From NCBI RefSeq assembly GCF_003265705.1, contig NW_020313044.1, forward strand, positions 2,685,223 to 2,749,222: DNA of 64,000 nucleotides, given 5' to 3'. The stretch's first letter is position 1. Every line of letters starts with the position of its first letter. Origin of the DNA: Callorhinus ursinus (lineage: Eukaryota; Chordata; Mammalia; Carnivora; Otariidae). The notes beneath the pieces are model-generated. The model was not told the DNA's origin, made no database searches, and saw only the letters and a program-made list of their open reading frames with translations. Shown one piece after another: positions 52,790-63,589 of this stretch. Made by a program: the position numbers and the translations under genes.

Positions 52790-53170
52790 CCCACAATCGC
52801 TGTCCCAGCCAGGGGGGCGCCGTGCGGCTTCCCAAGCTCCTACCACCGGCCTGGAACCAGCAAGAAGGATGCGGAGCCATACCTAGGGGTTGAGGCTCGT
52901 CTCCGAGAATGGCTACCAGTCTTTGACATTTTGAAGGCGAGGGCTTGTCTGCCTGAGACCAGGAGACACGTCCAAGCCCCACCTTTGCGAGGCCCAAGGG
53001 CCGCGCGGGCCAAGGCCTGGGCAAGCCAGGCCGGCTGCTGCAGTACCGATAAGGGCCGCACGGGGGAAGCCGAGGACGCCGAGCCGAGGGGAAGAGGCGG
53101 GTGGGTAAGGGCTGTGCGAGGAAGGGTCCGGTGGGCAGAGGGGCGGGGCTCTGCGGTTTGTTTCCAGGTG
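52790..53170. other. Moderately CpG-rich unique block
   Basis: CpG is raised by eye, especially 52985-53100. A 175-codon plus frame (52667-53194) and two minus frames overlap it with no domain. No promoter words stand out. Confidence 0.4.
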
Positions 53171-53214
53171 GCCAGGTGTGAGAGAATAAAATGAAGCCAG
53201 GAGCCCATCGCCGT

Positions 53215-53340
53215 CCCAGAGGCGTTGCATTTTATCTTCACGGGCCCAGAGAAGTGGAGCCACTTGCCCAGTCTCTCAACACAGGGGGATTCAGACCCAG
53301 CCTGCCCGACCTCTTTGCTCTAACCACTGCCCCACCCTGA
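53215..53340 (-). mobile_element. MIR fragment
   Basis: 'cattttatcttcacgggccc', 'gagccacttgcccagtctct', 'gctctaaccactgcc'. Confidence 0.7.
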
Positions 53341-53768
53341 ATGAGTTCATCCGCGGGTAGGGTGTCGGTTTGTTCATCTGTCTCCTGGCCTCACCTGGCC
53401 GTCACCACTCCCTGCCTCATCAGAGCACCCTCCCGCTCTGGGTAGGGCCATGCAGGCTGGGGGGGGGGGGAAGCTGGGGCTTGAGACCCCCACCCTGAGG
53501 CCCCTGGGGAGGAGGGGTTCAGGGGCTCTAGGGTGAGCTCAGCTGTATGCCCCCATCACCAAGGTAACGATGGCATAGTAACATCAGGTCTCTTCCTGAC
53601 TTTCCCCCTACGCTTTGAGCTGGGGAGGAAGTTCTAGAAAACCTGACTGAACCCCTGGCCTGCCTCTGGGGTCCCTGCCCTCTCTGCTGAATCTCCTCTG
53701 AGCATTAGCTCCAAGCAGTCCCAAGGACTGTAAGCTGGGGTACAACCAGAGTCCACCTCAAAAAATAT
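53341..53768. other. Unique non-coding stretch
   Basis: No gene. A 12-base G-run lies at about 53460. ATCACCAAGGTAAC (53555-53568) is a weak X-box-like word. Confidence 0.45.
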
Positions 53769-53780
53769 ACACCAACCTCA

Positions 53781-54000
53781 GGGGCATCGGGGTGGCCCAG
53801 TCAGTTAGGTGTCCGACTCTTGATCTCGGCTCAGGTCATGATCTCAGCAAGATATTGAGCCCCGCCTTGGGCTCTGCACTCTGCTTGGGGCTCTCTCTCT
53901 CTCCTTCTCCCTCTGCCACCCCCTCATCCACATGCGCTCTCTCTCTCTTTCAATCTCCCTAAAAAAACAAAAACAAAAACAAGAACAAAAAACACAAAAA
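53781..54000 (+). mobile_element. CAN-SINE, distinct subfamily
   Basis: The head continues into 'gatattgagccccgccttgg' and 'gcactctgcttggggctctc', unlike the other copies, and the tail is AAAAAC-rich. Duplication CACCAACCTCA (53770-53780) and CACCAACCCTCA (54001-54012). Confidence 0.92.
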
Positions 54001-54039
54001 CACCAACCCTCACTTCCCTTTTTTCACATAAGTGTGTGA

Positions 54040-54190
54040 CTAGCAGTTTGGCTATCCCTGGAGAAAAAAACATGGGTGGTTTCAGCTGAGACCATTGAAC
54101 AGAGGGGCAGACTGAGGCCCAGAGAGGGGCAAGGAGTCATCCAGGATCATGCAACAAGGCAGAGACTGAGACCCTATTCATTTTTATCCA
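54040..54190 (-). mobile_element. MIR fragment
   Basis: 'ggggcagactgaggcccaga', 'catccaggatcatgcaacaa'. Confidence 0.75.
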
Positions 54191-54469
54191 GAAAGGACTA
54201 AAGGACTCCAGACAAGGGAGTCAGTAAAATATATACCCACAGGTTGGAGATGGAGGGGGCCAGAAGGACAGTGACCTGGCTTTCTCCTCCAGGAAATCCA
54301 CCCTGACCACCTCCTCTGCCACCAGTATGAACAATAGCCTCAGAGGTCCCTTGACCCTTTGTCAGGGTGGCTGACAAGCTTGTCTGAATTGCTTTAAGTG
54401 ACCTCAGAGACCTTCAGGCTGTTCTCTTGGTCAGTCTAGAAACCCCCTCTCTAGCCCTCCTAGCAGACA
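54191..54469. other. Unique or very old repeat
   Basis: 'tccaccctgaccacctcctc' hints at plus-strand L2; not firm. Confidence 0.35.
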
Positions 54470-54790
54470 GCTGCCCATCTTGCTTGCATGCCTCAGATGA
54501 TGGGGCGCTCACTGCCTGGAACAGGCAGCCTGTTCCACTGTAGGACAGCTCCTTTCAGTGAGAACCGGCCTTCGTGTGCATTCCAGTTGTTGGAACTAGC
54601 GCCCCCTGTGGAGCACAGAGTATGTACCTCTGCTGCTTGTAAGCTCCCGCTGGCTGCAGAGAGGTCTCTACCCTCCCAGCCCCGCGCTAGCCTTCCCTCT
54701 AGCTTAAATGGGCCCAGCTCCCCATAAACACCTTTTCCAGACCTGCATCCCCTGAGCAGCTCTCCCCTGGGTATACTCTGGGTGGGTATT
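54470..54790 (+). mobile_element. Probable CR1/L3-type LINE relic carrying a CTCF-like word
   Basis: 'ctcactgcctggaacaggca', 'gcctgttccactgtaggaca', 'gctcctttcagtgaga' and the later 'ttttccagacctgcatcccc' follow the order of a known ancient mammalian CR1-like repeat. TCCACAGGGGGCGCTAG on the minus strand (54612-54596) is a good CTCF core inside it. Confidence 0.5.
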
Positions 54791-54824
54791 CTGGGGTGAC
54801 TGTTTTTTCCTCAGTACAGAAGAC

Positions 54825-54960
54825 AACATGTGTTTGTTATAGGGGAATTAGAAAATACACACAAGGAAAAATTACTCACAGTCCCGCCACCCAAAGGCAG
54901 CCCCCCTTAGCTCATTGGAGATTTTCCTTTCAGACCGCTGCCAGTGTGTGCTAATAAAGT
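54825..54960 (-). mobile_element. Short L1-like fragment
   Basis: 'ggggaattagaaaatacaca' and 'cacagtcccgccacccaaag' resemble an L1M-type region; orientation uncertain. Confidence 0.45.
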
Positions 54961-55014
54961 GGGAGGCAAAAGCTGGTGGGACGGGAGGCCCTTTAGGGGA
55001 GGAAGGTAGTTTCT

Positions 55015-55225
55015 TTTTTTTTTTTTTTTAAGATTTTATTTATTTGACAGAGAGAGACACAGCGGGAGAGGGAACACAAGCGGGAACACAAGCAGGGGGA
55101 GTGGGAGAGGGAGAAGCAGGTTTCCCGCTGAGCGGGGAGCCCGACGCGGGGCTCGATCCCAGGACCCTGGGATCCTGACCTGAGCCAGAGGCAGACGCTT
55201 AACGACTGAGCCACCCAGGCGCCCC
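55015..55225 (-). mobile_element. CAN-SINE with perfect 15-bp duplication
   Basis: Complete reverse copy with one extra 'gggaacacaagc' repeat in the middle. AGGAAGGTAGTTTCT at 55000-55014 and 55226-55240 are identical, so it is probably young. Confidence 0.97.
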
Positions 55226-55240
55226 AGGAAGGTAGTTTCT

Positions 55241-55875
55241 GTTTAACTTAATACCTTCCAGGGTCGTCTGCTTGTGAAGACAGGTTTTCTCTGGAAGACT
55301 AAGGGAAGGGACAAAGAGAATAAAATTGTTCTGATAATAAAGAAGAATTTTGAGTTTCCGAGGGCCATGCTAGAGGGGTGGGGAAATTTTCCTGGAGCAC
55401 TGCCCCCCCCCCAAGCTCCCAACAGCCATTTGCCCCGCAATCACCTTCCTCCTCCCAGGTCCTGGGGCAGGTGCCTTGGGAACAAGGCAAACCCAGGTTC
55501 CAATTGGCAGTTGCCCCCTTCAGAAGGGAGGCGTGAAGTCTGCAATCCTGAACCCCCAGAGAAGATCCCCAAAGATCCAGCTACACCATGAACTCTCCCC
55601 TTACTCCAGCCTCAACTGGTGGCATTGGAGATGTGAAGGAATAAGGGGGTGTATCCCCAGGAAAACCCCAAGGGGAAATGGGACAGTATGTGGGGAGGTG
55701 AGGGGCATATGGGAAATGGAGATTTCCATGGAAATAGGACAGCAGACCCAGCTGCGATCAGGAGAAACTAAAGTTCCCAAGAACTCCCAGGGATTAGGGT
55801 GGGGTGGTGCATCGAGTATCCTATGTCACCGGATGGGACCTCTAGTGAAGGGCAGTAACCCCAGAGATCCCAGAG
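55241..55875. other. Unique non-coding stretch
   Basis: No gene. The 171-codon frame (55476-55991) enters an L1 relic and has no domain. Confidence 0.45.
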
Positions 55876-55879
55876 ATCT

Positions 55880-56545
55880 GCGTTTCCTTCTCAACTATAT
55901 ACGTAGAGAGAATGTCTTCCTATTTCAGCAAATATGTGTGATGTACCATTTTAATTGCTGCATAATACTCCGGGGCATAAAGACACCATGATTTCTTTAA
56001 CCAATGCCCTATTTTAGGACATTGAAGTTGTTTACAACTTTTTGCCATTATAATTGATTTGTAGTGAACATCCTTATAGTTACATTTTTGCCCACATCTG
56101 TCTTTCTTTTCTTTTCTTTTTTAAAGATTTTATTTATTTCTTTGAGAGATAGAGAGAGTGAACGGGGGGTGGGGGGCAGAGGGAGAGGGAGAAGCAGGCC
56201 CCCTGCTGAGCAAGGAACCCCAACAAGGGGACCGATTGATCATGAGATCATGACCTGTGCTGAAGGCAGATGCTTAACCGACTGAACCACCCAGGTGCCC
56301 CAGTAGTTTGTTCCTTTTTATTGTCAAGTAGAATTCTCTTGTATGGATGTGTAACACTTTGTTAATCCACTTGCCTCTCGATGGACACCGGTCTGGTTTC
56401 AGTTTGGGGCCATTGTAAATAAAGCTGCTACGAACATTCCTGTACAAGTCTTTGTGTGAACATATGTTTTCATTTCTCTTGAAATAGTGGAATTGCTGGG
56501 TCATAGGGTAGTTGTATGTTTAGTTTTATGAGAAACTGTTCAACT
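55880..56545 (-). mobile_element. L1-type LINE fragment split by a CAN-SINE
   Basis: 'gctgcataatactccggggc', 'tagtgaacatccttatagtt', then after the SINE 'gccattgtaaataaagctgc', 'tacgaacattcctgtacaag', 'tggaattgctgggtcatagg'. Antisense to L1 as far as I can judge. Confidence 0.75.
56105..56301 (-). mobile_element. CAN-SINE in L1
   Basis: Reverse copy with a T/C-rich tail. The duplication is not clear. Confidence 0.9.
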
Positions 56546-56884
56546 TTTCTACAAAATGCTTGTACCCCACGCACCCCCCCCAACTCCCTGACAAAGGATG
56601 ATCTCCACCACTGAGTTCGAAGCTCATAACACGATGGGGTTGTGACCCCCTTGATTTTGGATGCTGTATCTCAGTGAATACCACTGAAGGTCATAATAAC
56701 AGGGGTGGATGCAATTGCCCTGGAAATCACTGGACACCTTGGGCTGTTTCTCATGGACAGATGAATGGATGGATGCCCAGCCAAATCTTCTTGACCCTGA
56801 AACTGTACAATTGCTTTGTTGGAATCTGAATGTCAGCTTTTCCATTTGTCCTCATTAAATTCCATCTTGTTAGTTTTGACTTAA
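56546..56884. other. Unclassified stretch
   Basis: No gene. 'attaaattccatcttgttag' (56856-56875) is a word seen in an ancient mammalian repeat I cannot name with certainty. Confidence 0.4.
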
Positions 56885-57145
56885 CCCTCCAGCCAGGCCT
56901 GATAAGGATGAGAGTAACACACTCCCATACACTTACCCCACGCCAGACATGGAGCTACCTCACTCAGACTTCAGAACAACCCTACCAGGGTGCTGCTGTT
57001 AGCCCCGTTTTAGAGGTAAGGAAATGGAAGCACAGAGAAGTTAAGTGACGTTCCCAAGTTGACCCAGTCATAAGTGAACTAGGATTAGAACCCAGGTAGT
57101 CTGGATCCAGACATTATGCTCTTAACCACTCACTCTGCTGCCTCT
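56885..57145 (-). mobile_element. MIR SINE, near full length
   Basis: 'tacccca­cgccagacatgg'-type start, 'agccccgttttagaggtaag', 'gcacagagaagttaagtgac', 'gaactaggattagaacccag', 'tgctcttaaccactcactct'. Confidence 0.9.
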
Positions 57146-57248
57146 TTCTGTCTTCTGATTCGTCTCCCTCCATCTTCCAGTTTCTGCAAACACGTTGAGC
57201 ACGCCTCTAGGTCTTCATCCAAGTTATTGGTTAAAAAAACAAAAACAA

Positions 57249-57464
57249 GGGACAGCTGGGAGGCTCAGCTGGTTACGTGTCTGCCTTCGGCTCAGGTCAT
57301 GATCCCAGGGTCCTGGGATCGAGTCCCGCATTGGGCTCCCTGCTCAGCGGGGAGCCTGCTTCTCCCTCTGCCTCTGCCTGCCGCTCAGCTCTCCTTGCTT
57401 GTGCTCTCTCTCTCTCTGATAGATAAATAAATAAATAAATAAATAAATAAAATCTTTAAAAAAG
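57249..57464 (+). mobile_element. CAN-SINE
   Basis: Complete plus copy with an eight-unit AAAT tail; flanked by AAAAACAA-type runs that obscure the duplication. Confidence 0.94.
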
Positions 57465-57479
57465 CAAAAACAAAAAAGC

Positions 57480-57850
57480 TATGGACCAGGTAAGTCCAGG
57501 GCCAAGGACAGAGCTTGGTGGCATGCTTCTAAAGATCTCCTTTTGTGCTTGCCCTATTTTATTTCCCTCTAATCTTTGATGGTGATGACTTCACCTGCTG
57601 CAAAGCCATGGTACTTGGATCCAGCTGTGGTTTTCCACCATGGTCTCAGGACAGCATTCACCAAAGAGCCTCTGGAATCCCCACACAACCAGTGTTTCAA
57701 GTCAGTCCCCGCATACTTGCCCAGGGGCCCAAAGAACAAAGGGAACAAAGATGGGGCTGGGGTAGCACTTGTTTGAGCCCACGTGGGCCCCCCGTGGCCC
57801 TTTACAGCTCCCAGGTCTTGGCCCAGCGTCTAGCATACTGTAGGTGCTGA
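57480..57850. other. Unique stretch ending in a MIR/L2 end
   Basis: No gene. 'gcatactgtaggtgctgaac' (57832-57851) is a repeat 3' end on the plus strand. Confidence 0.45.
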
Positions 57851-57866
57851 ACAAAATTGTTTTTTT

Positions 57867-58062
57867 TTTTTTTTAAAGATTTTATTTATTTATTAGACAG
57901 AGAGAGACATAGCGAGAGCAGGAACACAAGCAGGGGGAGTGGGAGAGGGAGAAGCAGGCTTCCCGCTGAGCAAGGAGCCCGATGTGGGACTCGATCCCAG
58001 GACCCTGGGATCATGACCTGAGCCCAAGGCAGACGCTTAACGACTGAGCCACCCAGGCGCCC
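57867..58062 (-). mobile_element. CAN-SINE with perfect 15-bp duplication
   Basis: Complete reverse copy. CAAAATTGTTTTTTT begins at 57852 and again at 58063. Confidence 0.96.
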
Positions 58063-58077
58063 CAAAATTGTTTTTTT

Positions 58078-58800
58078 GATTATTTTTTTGAAGGCCACCT
58101 TGTTTTTTATTGTGGTAAAGTATACATAACATAAAAGTTAACATTTTAACCATTTTTCAAGGTGCGATTCAGTGGCATTAGGTGTGTTAAAAATGTGCAG
58201 CCATCACCACTATTTCTAGAACGTTTTCATCCCAGCAAAAACTCCATACCCACTAGATAATAACTCTCCATTCCCTCTCTCCCAGCTCCCGGTAACCTCT
58301 ATTTTACTTCCTGTTTCTGTGAATTTACCTATTCTAGATATTTCTTATAAGCAGAAACATACAACATTTGTCCTTTGGTGTCTGGCTTCTTTCACTTCAC
58401 ATAATGTTTTCAAGGTTCGTCTCTGTCTTAGTATGTGTCAGGATTTCCTTCCTTTTTCTTTTTTTAAAAGATTTTATTTATTTATTTGTCAGGGAGAGAG
58501 AGAGCACAAGCAGGGGGAGTGGCAGGCAGAGGGAGAGGGAGAAGCAGGCTCCCCGCCGCGCAGGGAGCCAGGGATGCGGGGCTCCATCCCAGGACCCTGG
58601 GATCATGACCTGAGCCGAAGGCAGATGCTCAACCGACTGAGCCACGCAGGCGCCACAGAATTTCCTTCCTTTTTCAGGCTGGATAATATTGCCTTAGACG
58701 CCACATTTTGTTTCTCCATTCATCTGTCAATGGACACTTAAGCTGTTTCCACCTTTTGGCTACTGTGAATAATGCTGCTCTGAAGCTTGTTACTTGTTAT
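58078..58800 (-). mobile_element. L1-type LINE fragment split by a CAN-SINE
   Basis: 'ttattgtggtaaagtataca', 'cagccatcaccactatttct', 'tccattccctctctcccagc', 'acttcacataatgttttcaa' and, after the SINE, 'tccattcatctgtcaatgga' and 'ttggctactgtgaataatgc'. Same L1 region as 50620-52232, an independent copy. Confidence 0.9.
58459..58656 (-). mobile_element. CAN-SINE in L1
   Basis: Complete reverse copy. Duplication AGGATTTCCTTCCTTTTTC (58440-58458) and AGAATTTCCTTCCTTTTTC (58657-58675), 18/19. Confidence 0.97.
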
Positions 58801-59034
58801 TTCATAGTCTCTTTCTAATCAGGTTGCCCCAACCCTTCCTATTCCGCTGGCTCTTGCAGAGGCCCCCGTGACTTCGTGTTGTTAAACCCAGTGGTCTCAC
58901 TCGACCCATCAGGACCGTTTGACCTGGTTCATCTTCCTTCGGCTTAGAGGACCCCCCACTCTCCGGCCGTCCCTCCACCTCTAGATGCTCCTTCTCAGGC
59001 TCCTTTCTTGTTTCTTCCCTTTCTCCTCCCTGCC

Positions 59035-60345
59035 CTCTGAAGGTGGGAGGCTCTCAGGGCTCCATCCTTGGCCCTCTGACACACGCACCCCCACGCCTGG
59101 GTGGCCTCATTACTCCTCCCGAACGCACACCTAGCGCAGACCTCTCTCACGTCTCTAGCTGCCTACCTGAAATCTCCGCTTGGGTGGCCCGTCGGTTCCT
59201 CAAACCCCACCTACCCGCAACCGAGCACTTGCTTCTCCTCCTCAGACACAGTCTTCCCCACTTCCGTACCTTACTTCTGGCAATTCTGTCCTTCCCATTG
59301 TTCAGACCCTCAAATTTTGCTTCACTTTTGACTTCTCTTTCTCTTGTACCCCACACCCAATCCCCCAACTCATCTTATTATTGGGTTTACCTTCAAAATA
59401 CATCTAGAATCTGCTTACTTCTCCCCAGCTCTGCGGCTACTCTCCGGGTCCTGGGATTTGGCAGTAACCTCCTAACTGGTCTCTCTAGGCTCAGCCCTGA
59501 CGCCTCCAGTCCATCCCCAACACAGCAGCCAAAGGGATCCCTTGAAAATACAAGTCACATCAGGACAGCCTTTGCCTCAGATTTTGGGTGGTTCCCCGTG
59601 TCACTAAGAGTCAAAGCCCCAGCCCTTACAGAGCGGACAAGGCTCTACGTCACTGGGCCCCCGCCATCTTGGTGCCTCATCTCTGCCTGTTCCCTTTGCT
59701 CCTTGCTGTTCCAAGAACATGCCAGCTCAGAGCATTTGTGCTGGCGATTCCTGGTCCTAGGAAATCACCCCCCCCCATATCTACGTGACAAATTCCTTTA
59801 CCCCTTTCTTGTCTTCGCTCAAATCCACCTTCTCAAAGTCTTCTGGTAGTGTTCTATCTGAAGTTGCCATACCTGTCACCCTGTCCACCCTCCTTAACCC
59901 CATGATGCTGCCCTATTTCCCCCTGTAGTACTTGTCACTGTCTCTGTTATAAATTTTACTTATTTCTTGTGTTTATTGTTTCTTTTCTACTCTCACCCCC
60001 ACGAGAAATGACCCTGGGGGCGCCTGGGTGGCTCAGTCGTTAAGCGTCTGCCTTCGGCTCAGGTCATGGTCCCGGGGTCCTGGGATCGAGCCCCGCATCA
60101 GGCTCCCTGCTCGGCGGGAGGCCTGCTTCTCCCTCACCCACTCCCCCTACTCATGTTTGCGCGTTCTCTCTCACACACACACTCTCTGAAATAAATAAAT
60201 AAAATCTTTTTTTTTTTTTTTAAAGAAATGATCCCGGAGGTCATGGATTTCCCTCTCTTTTGTTTACTGATATGATTCACCTGGAATAGTGCTTGGTACA
60301 TGTAGGGCCTCAATAAAAATTTGTTGAAAGAAGGAATGAAGAAAG
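59035..60345 (+). mobile_element. Long L2 LINE 3' end with residual ORF2 frame
   Basis: About 1.1 kb of L2 excluding the SINE, in full order: 'cagggctccatccttggccc', 'tgcctacctgaaatctccgc', 'cttcaaaatacatctagaat', 'cctcctaactggtctctcta', 'acacagcagccaaagggatc', 'gtcacatcaggacagccttt', 'ttgctgttccaagaacatgc', 'acttatttcttgtgtttatt' and the end 'ggcctcaataaaaatttgtt'. An open frame of 268 codons (59043-59849) starts at the GS-I-L-G-P-L motif region of the L2 reverse transcriptase and keeps the C-terminal YLQN word, but has lost the central catalytic region upstream and ends out of register. Confidence 0.93.
60018..60223 (+). mobile_element. CAN-SINE in L2, with T-run in its tail
   Basis: Complete plus copy. 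The tail reads AAAATC followed by about 16 T, then AAAG. Duplication AGAAATGACCCTGG (60004-60017) and AGAAATGATCCCGG (60224-60237), 12/14. Confidence 0.95.
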
Positions 60346-60349
60346 AAAG

Positions 60350-61270
60350 TGTGATGATTTGGGAAGTGTTCTGCAATCTAAAAAGGCTTTGGAGCCAAGA
60401 GAGGGCGGGCTTTGGCGTGGCTGGGTGTCGCAGACGTTAGTGCTGTTCGCCATGTAGCCACGGTCCTCCTGCTCCTGGTAACTCTCCCCTTGTGGGCCTT
60501 TGGGACCTATCTGCTCCCCCCAGCAGTCCACATGGATCTCCTGGGCTGACTCCACTCCTCCCTCCCAGGGGGGCCGCAGTGATTGGTTCAGGGCCTATTT
60601 CCCCGGCTGGGCCAATGAGACTGAATTTTGAGACTTTCGCTTATATTCTTGGGATAGGGAAGGCTTCTTTCCTCAAAGGTAGACGTAAGCTCAGAGCTGC
60701 CTTACCCATTTTGCTACTTTGTCGGAAGAGCCTGCCTGGAAATGGAGCCACCACAGAGGAATACTGGGCTACAGATTTGGAGAGAGACATTTGGGAGCCT
60801 AGATGCAGTGCTCCCTGCAGCTGAATCTGCTCCTGGAATTTTCATTTACTTGAGCCTCTTTTCATGGAAGCTGGTTTGTGTCCCTTGCAACCACCTACAC
60901 CATACTTGCCTAAGCTCGTGAACTGGGAAGTGAGGAAGGGGCTGAGTAGGGCCTGCAGCGTGTGGGGGTGGGTGGCCCCAGGGGCAGTCTCAAGTGAGGG
61001 GGCCTATGCTTTCAATTATTAGTGCTGAGTGGAGGGAACAAGGGAACAGATTTGCCTTGGCCTGCACTAGAGGAGTCTCAGTCTGTCGGGGGAGAGGGTC
61101 ATGGACCCTACTGGGGCAACACAGACGGATCCTGTTCTGCCAGCAGCAAGCTAGGCTGAGAGGGATTGTGCCCAAGGTTGGGTGAGAAGTAGGAAGGCAG
61201 AGATCTTCCCCCTAGAGCTTACTCCTGATCTGCCATTTCCCTCCCGCCCCAGTGCACGTGAAATAGGCCA
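60350..61270. other. Unique stretch with inverted CCAAT pair
   Basis: No gene. ATTGG at 60582-60586 and CCAAT at 60612-60616 face each other, in the contexts GATTGGTT and GGCCAATGAG. The rest is unremarkable. Confidence 0.45.
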
Positions 61271-61274
61271 GCTC

Positions 61275-61505
61275 AAGTGCACACTCGGGCGTTGCCACTT
61301 ACTAGAGGTGTGTTCTGGGGTAGGACACTAAACTTTCCCAGCTTCAGCCTCCTCATAGGCAAGATGGAAGGCATGCTGTCCACCTCATCGGGTTTCTGCG
61401 TGGATGAAATGAGATAATGTGTGAAGTGAGATAATGCCAAGAACTCAGTATGAACCTGGCTCCACGGAACACTCTTAATAAAAATCAGCTGCTATGATTA
61501 TTATC
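61275..61505 (+). mobile_element. MIR SINE
   Basis: 'cgttgccacttactagaggt', 'ctaaactttcccagcttcag', 'gatgaaatgagataatgtgt', 'aataaaaatcagctgctatg'. Near full length. Confidence 0.9.
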
Positions 61506-61509
61506 GGAG

Positions 61510-62970
61510 GTTTTTCCTGCCTGGCCAGTGATCGTGCCTGGCGGGGCAGGTGCAGTTCTTGTAGCCACCAGCAGATGACGCCCTGACCCCAAAAGAGCTC
61601 ATTCTCGGCTAGACCGCCTTTAGAAGAGCTCCGGAAGGGATTGGGCAGGGCGGCCTGCCTGCCGATCTCGGCCAGTTAGACTCCTGCTTTCCCGGCGGCG
61701 GGGGGGTGGGGGGGGGAGGGGGGAGAGGTATCTGCACTCCCCTCAGTTCCAAAGAAGAGGGGGGCCTGGGTCTCCATGGGATAGTCAGTGGAGCCTCAGT
61801 TTTCCATCCGTATTTTGGAAGAGCGTGGCCTTCGGAAACAGCTGGGTCAAGTTGAGAAAATACTCAGGTTGGACCAGGTAAAGGACTGCCAGAAAGAGCG
61901 AGCATCCCGCACGGAGGCTGGTTAGAGAGCCTGCGGCTGGACTTCGGGGCACGGCTGGGCCTGGTGCTGAGGCAGGGAGATGACCCATACGACCTCGAGT
62001 CTCTTCCTTTCTTGATAAGAGATTGGGAGGGGGGCTGCCCGCCGCGGAGCACCCAGGACCCCCGGCTTGGCCTGGTGACGCGGGACGCTCTGGTAATTCT
62101 GAATCGGGCCAGCAGAGGGAAGCAGAGAGCCTCCTGGGCTTCGCACGGCTCCGCTCCCAGCCCCGAGCTCGCCCTCCGGGGAACTTGCCGCTTGAGGCAC
62201 CTCCCAGGCCAGGAGTCCGCGGCTCTTAGCTCGCCCTCCTCTCTCCCGCTGGGCTTCCTGAGGGCTGAGGGCAGGGGGCCGGGGGGGGGGGGGGGGTTAG
62301 GAGAGGAACGCTGGGTGAGGGGAGGGTCAGCTTCAACCCGAACTTTGTGCATCCTCTAGCAGAGCTGCATCTTCCCTGGGCCTCAGTAACCAGGATGGGA
62401 TCTGCTGGCCACTCTAATGCTAGGCGGTGGCCCGACTTCCTGGGAGAGGGTGGTGTTCTCTCCCCAGGGATAAGGGTTTGGGCGGCAGACGGGGATCCTC
62501 TTTCTAACCCCCATAACCCAGGCCTGGAGGGTCAGGTGGACCTCCGGAAGCAGGACAGTGCTCACCCCATAGCACCTAGCCAGTTCCCAGCATCCTCCTG
62601 GACAGGCTCCCAGAGGCCCACAAAGACCTTCAGACAAAGTTCTGGGCCAGGCTTTGCCTGTGCCCTGGGCCCGCAGCCGGCTGGCTCTAGGTACTCCAAG
62701 TCCCTGGCGCTCCTTATAGGGTTTTGTCCACTAGCCCTGGACCAGTGCTGTCAGGGCCCTGTTTGCTGGGAGGTGGGGGTAGGACGGACAACTCTCAGAT
62801 GTTGAGCAGTCTTCCTTCTCCTTTTCCTCCTGCCCCTGGCCTTGCTGTCCTCCCGGAGACCTTCCCGCATCTCAGGCCTGCTCAGCTGTGTGGCCTTTCC
62901 CAGCATGTCCTTCTCTTGGCTGCAAGCCCAAATCTTTACCATCCTTAGGTCCTGCTTGTATTCTCCCACT
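61510..62970. other. Unique stretch with modest CpG block and G-runs
   Basis: No gene. G-runs at 61690-61725 and 62279-62296. CpG is raised at 61990-62240. CCAGCAGAGGGAAGC (62109-62123) is a moderate CTCF-like match. Confidence 0.45.
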
Positions 62971-62974
62971 CAGT

Positions 62975-63170
62975 TCTTCATTCATCCATTTATTCAGCAT
63001 GTATTGAGCTCCTACAATGCTCCAGGCCCTTGCTAGACGCTGGGGACCCAGGAGTAAAAAGACCCAGTTCTTGTCCTCTTTGGAGTTCCCAGTCCAGGGA
63101 GGTAGTAGGTAGGAGACTAGTAAAACTCATACTTAAAATTTGATCTCATTTTGTGATAACTGGGATGAAG
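62975..63170 (-). mobile_element. L2 3' end
   Basis: 'ttcatccatttattcagcat', 'attgagctcctacaatgctc', 'tagacgctggggacccagga', 'ttggagttcccagtccaggg'. Confidence 0.85.
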
Positions 63171-63237
63171 CCGAGAAGTTGCCTGCTCCCCGCAGCTCTA
63201 CCTACAGGGGTGTTTCCTCTGGGAAATCATCCCATAG

Positions 63238-63350
63238 GCTGTGAGCTGTAGGAGGAGGGACTTCGTCTGGGCCCTGCCCACCCTCCTCCCACGGCCTGGC
63301 ACAGGGCATACGGTAGTTGCTCAGTAAATGTTTGTTGAACAAATGGCTGA
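63238..63350 (+). mobile_element. L2 3' end
   Basis: 'ctgtgagctgtaggaggagg', 'gcctggcacagggcatacgg', 'ctcagtaaatgtttgttgaa'. Opposite orientation to its neighbours on both sides. Confidence 0.82.
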
Positions 63351-63589
63351 ACCATCATCCTCATGGCCACAGGATGGCCATTGAGAATGGCCTTTCCTCC
63401 CCACACTCCCTCTCGGCTAACATAGGAGTCATAGGTGATGCGGGGGATTATACAGAGAAGACCCTGAGGTTCCAAGGATTCCATTCCATCCTCGGCCTCT
63501 GTGGCTTCCTGCCTGCTCCTCACCGCACAGCTTCCCTGTCTTGGGCTCTGTCAGAGTCCTGTGGCTCATGCGTGGATTTGTCCATGATC

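Noticed and set aside
60018..60090. tRNA-like sequences at the heads of the CAN-SINEs (this and about 24 more)
   Set aside because: They derive from a tRNA-Lys gene but are the 5' parts of retrotransposed SINEs with tails and target duplications, not functional tRNA genes.
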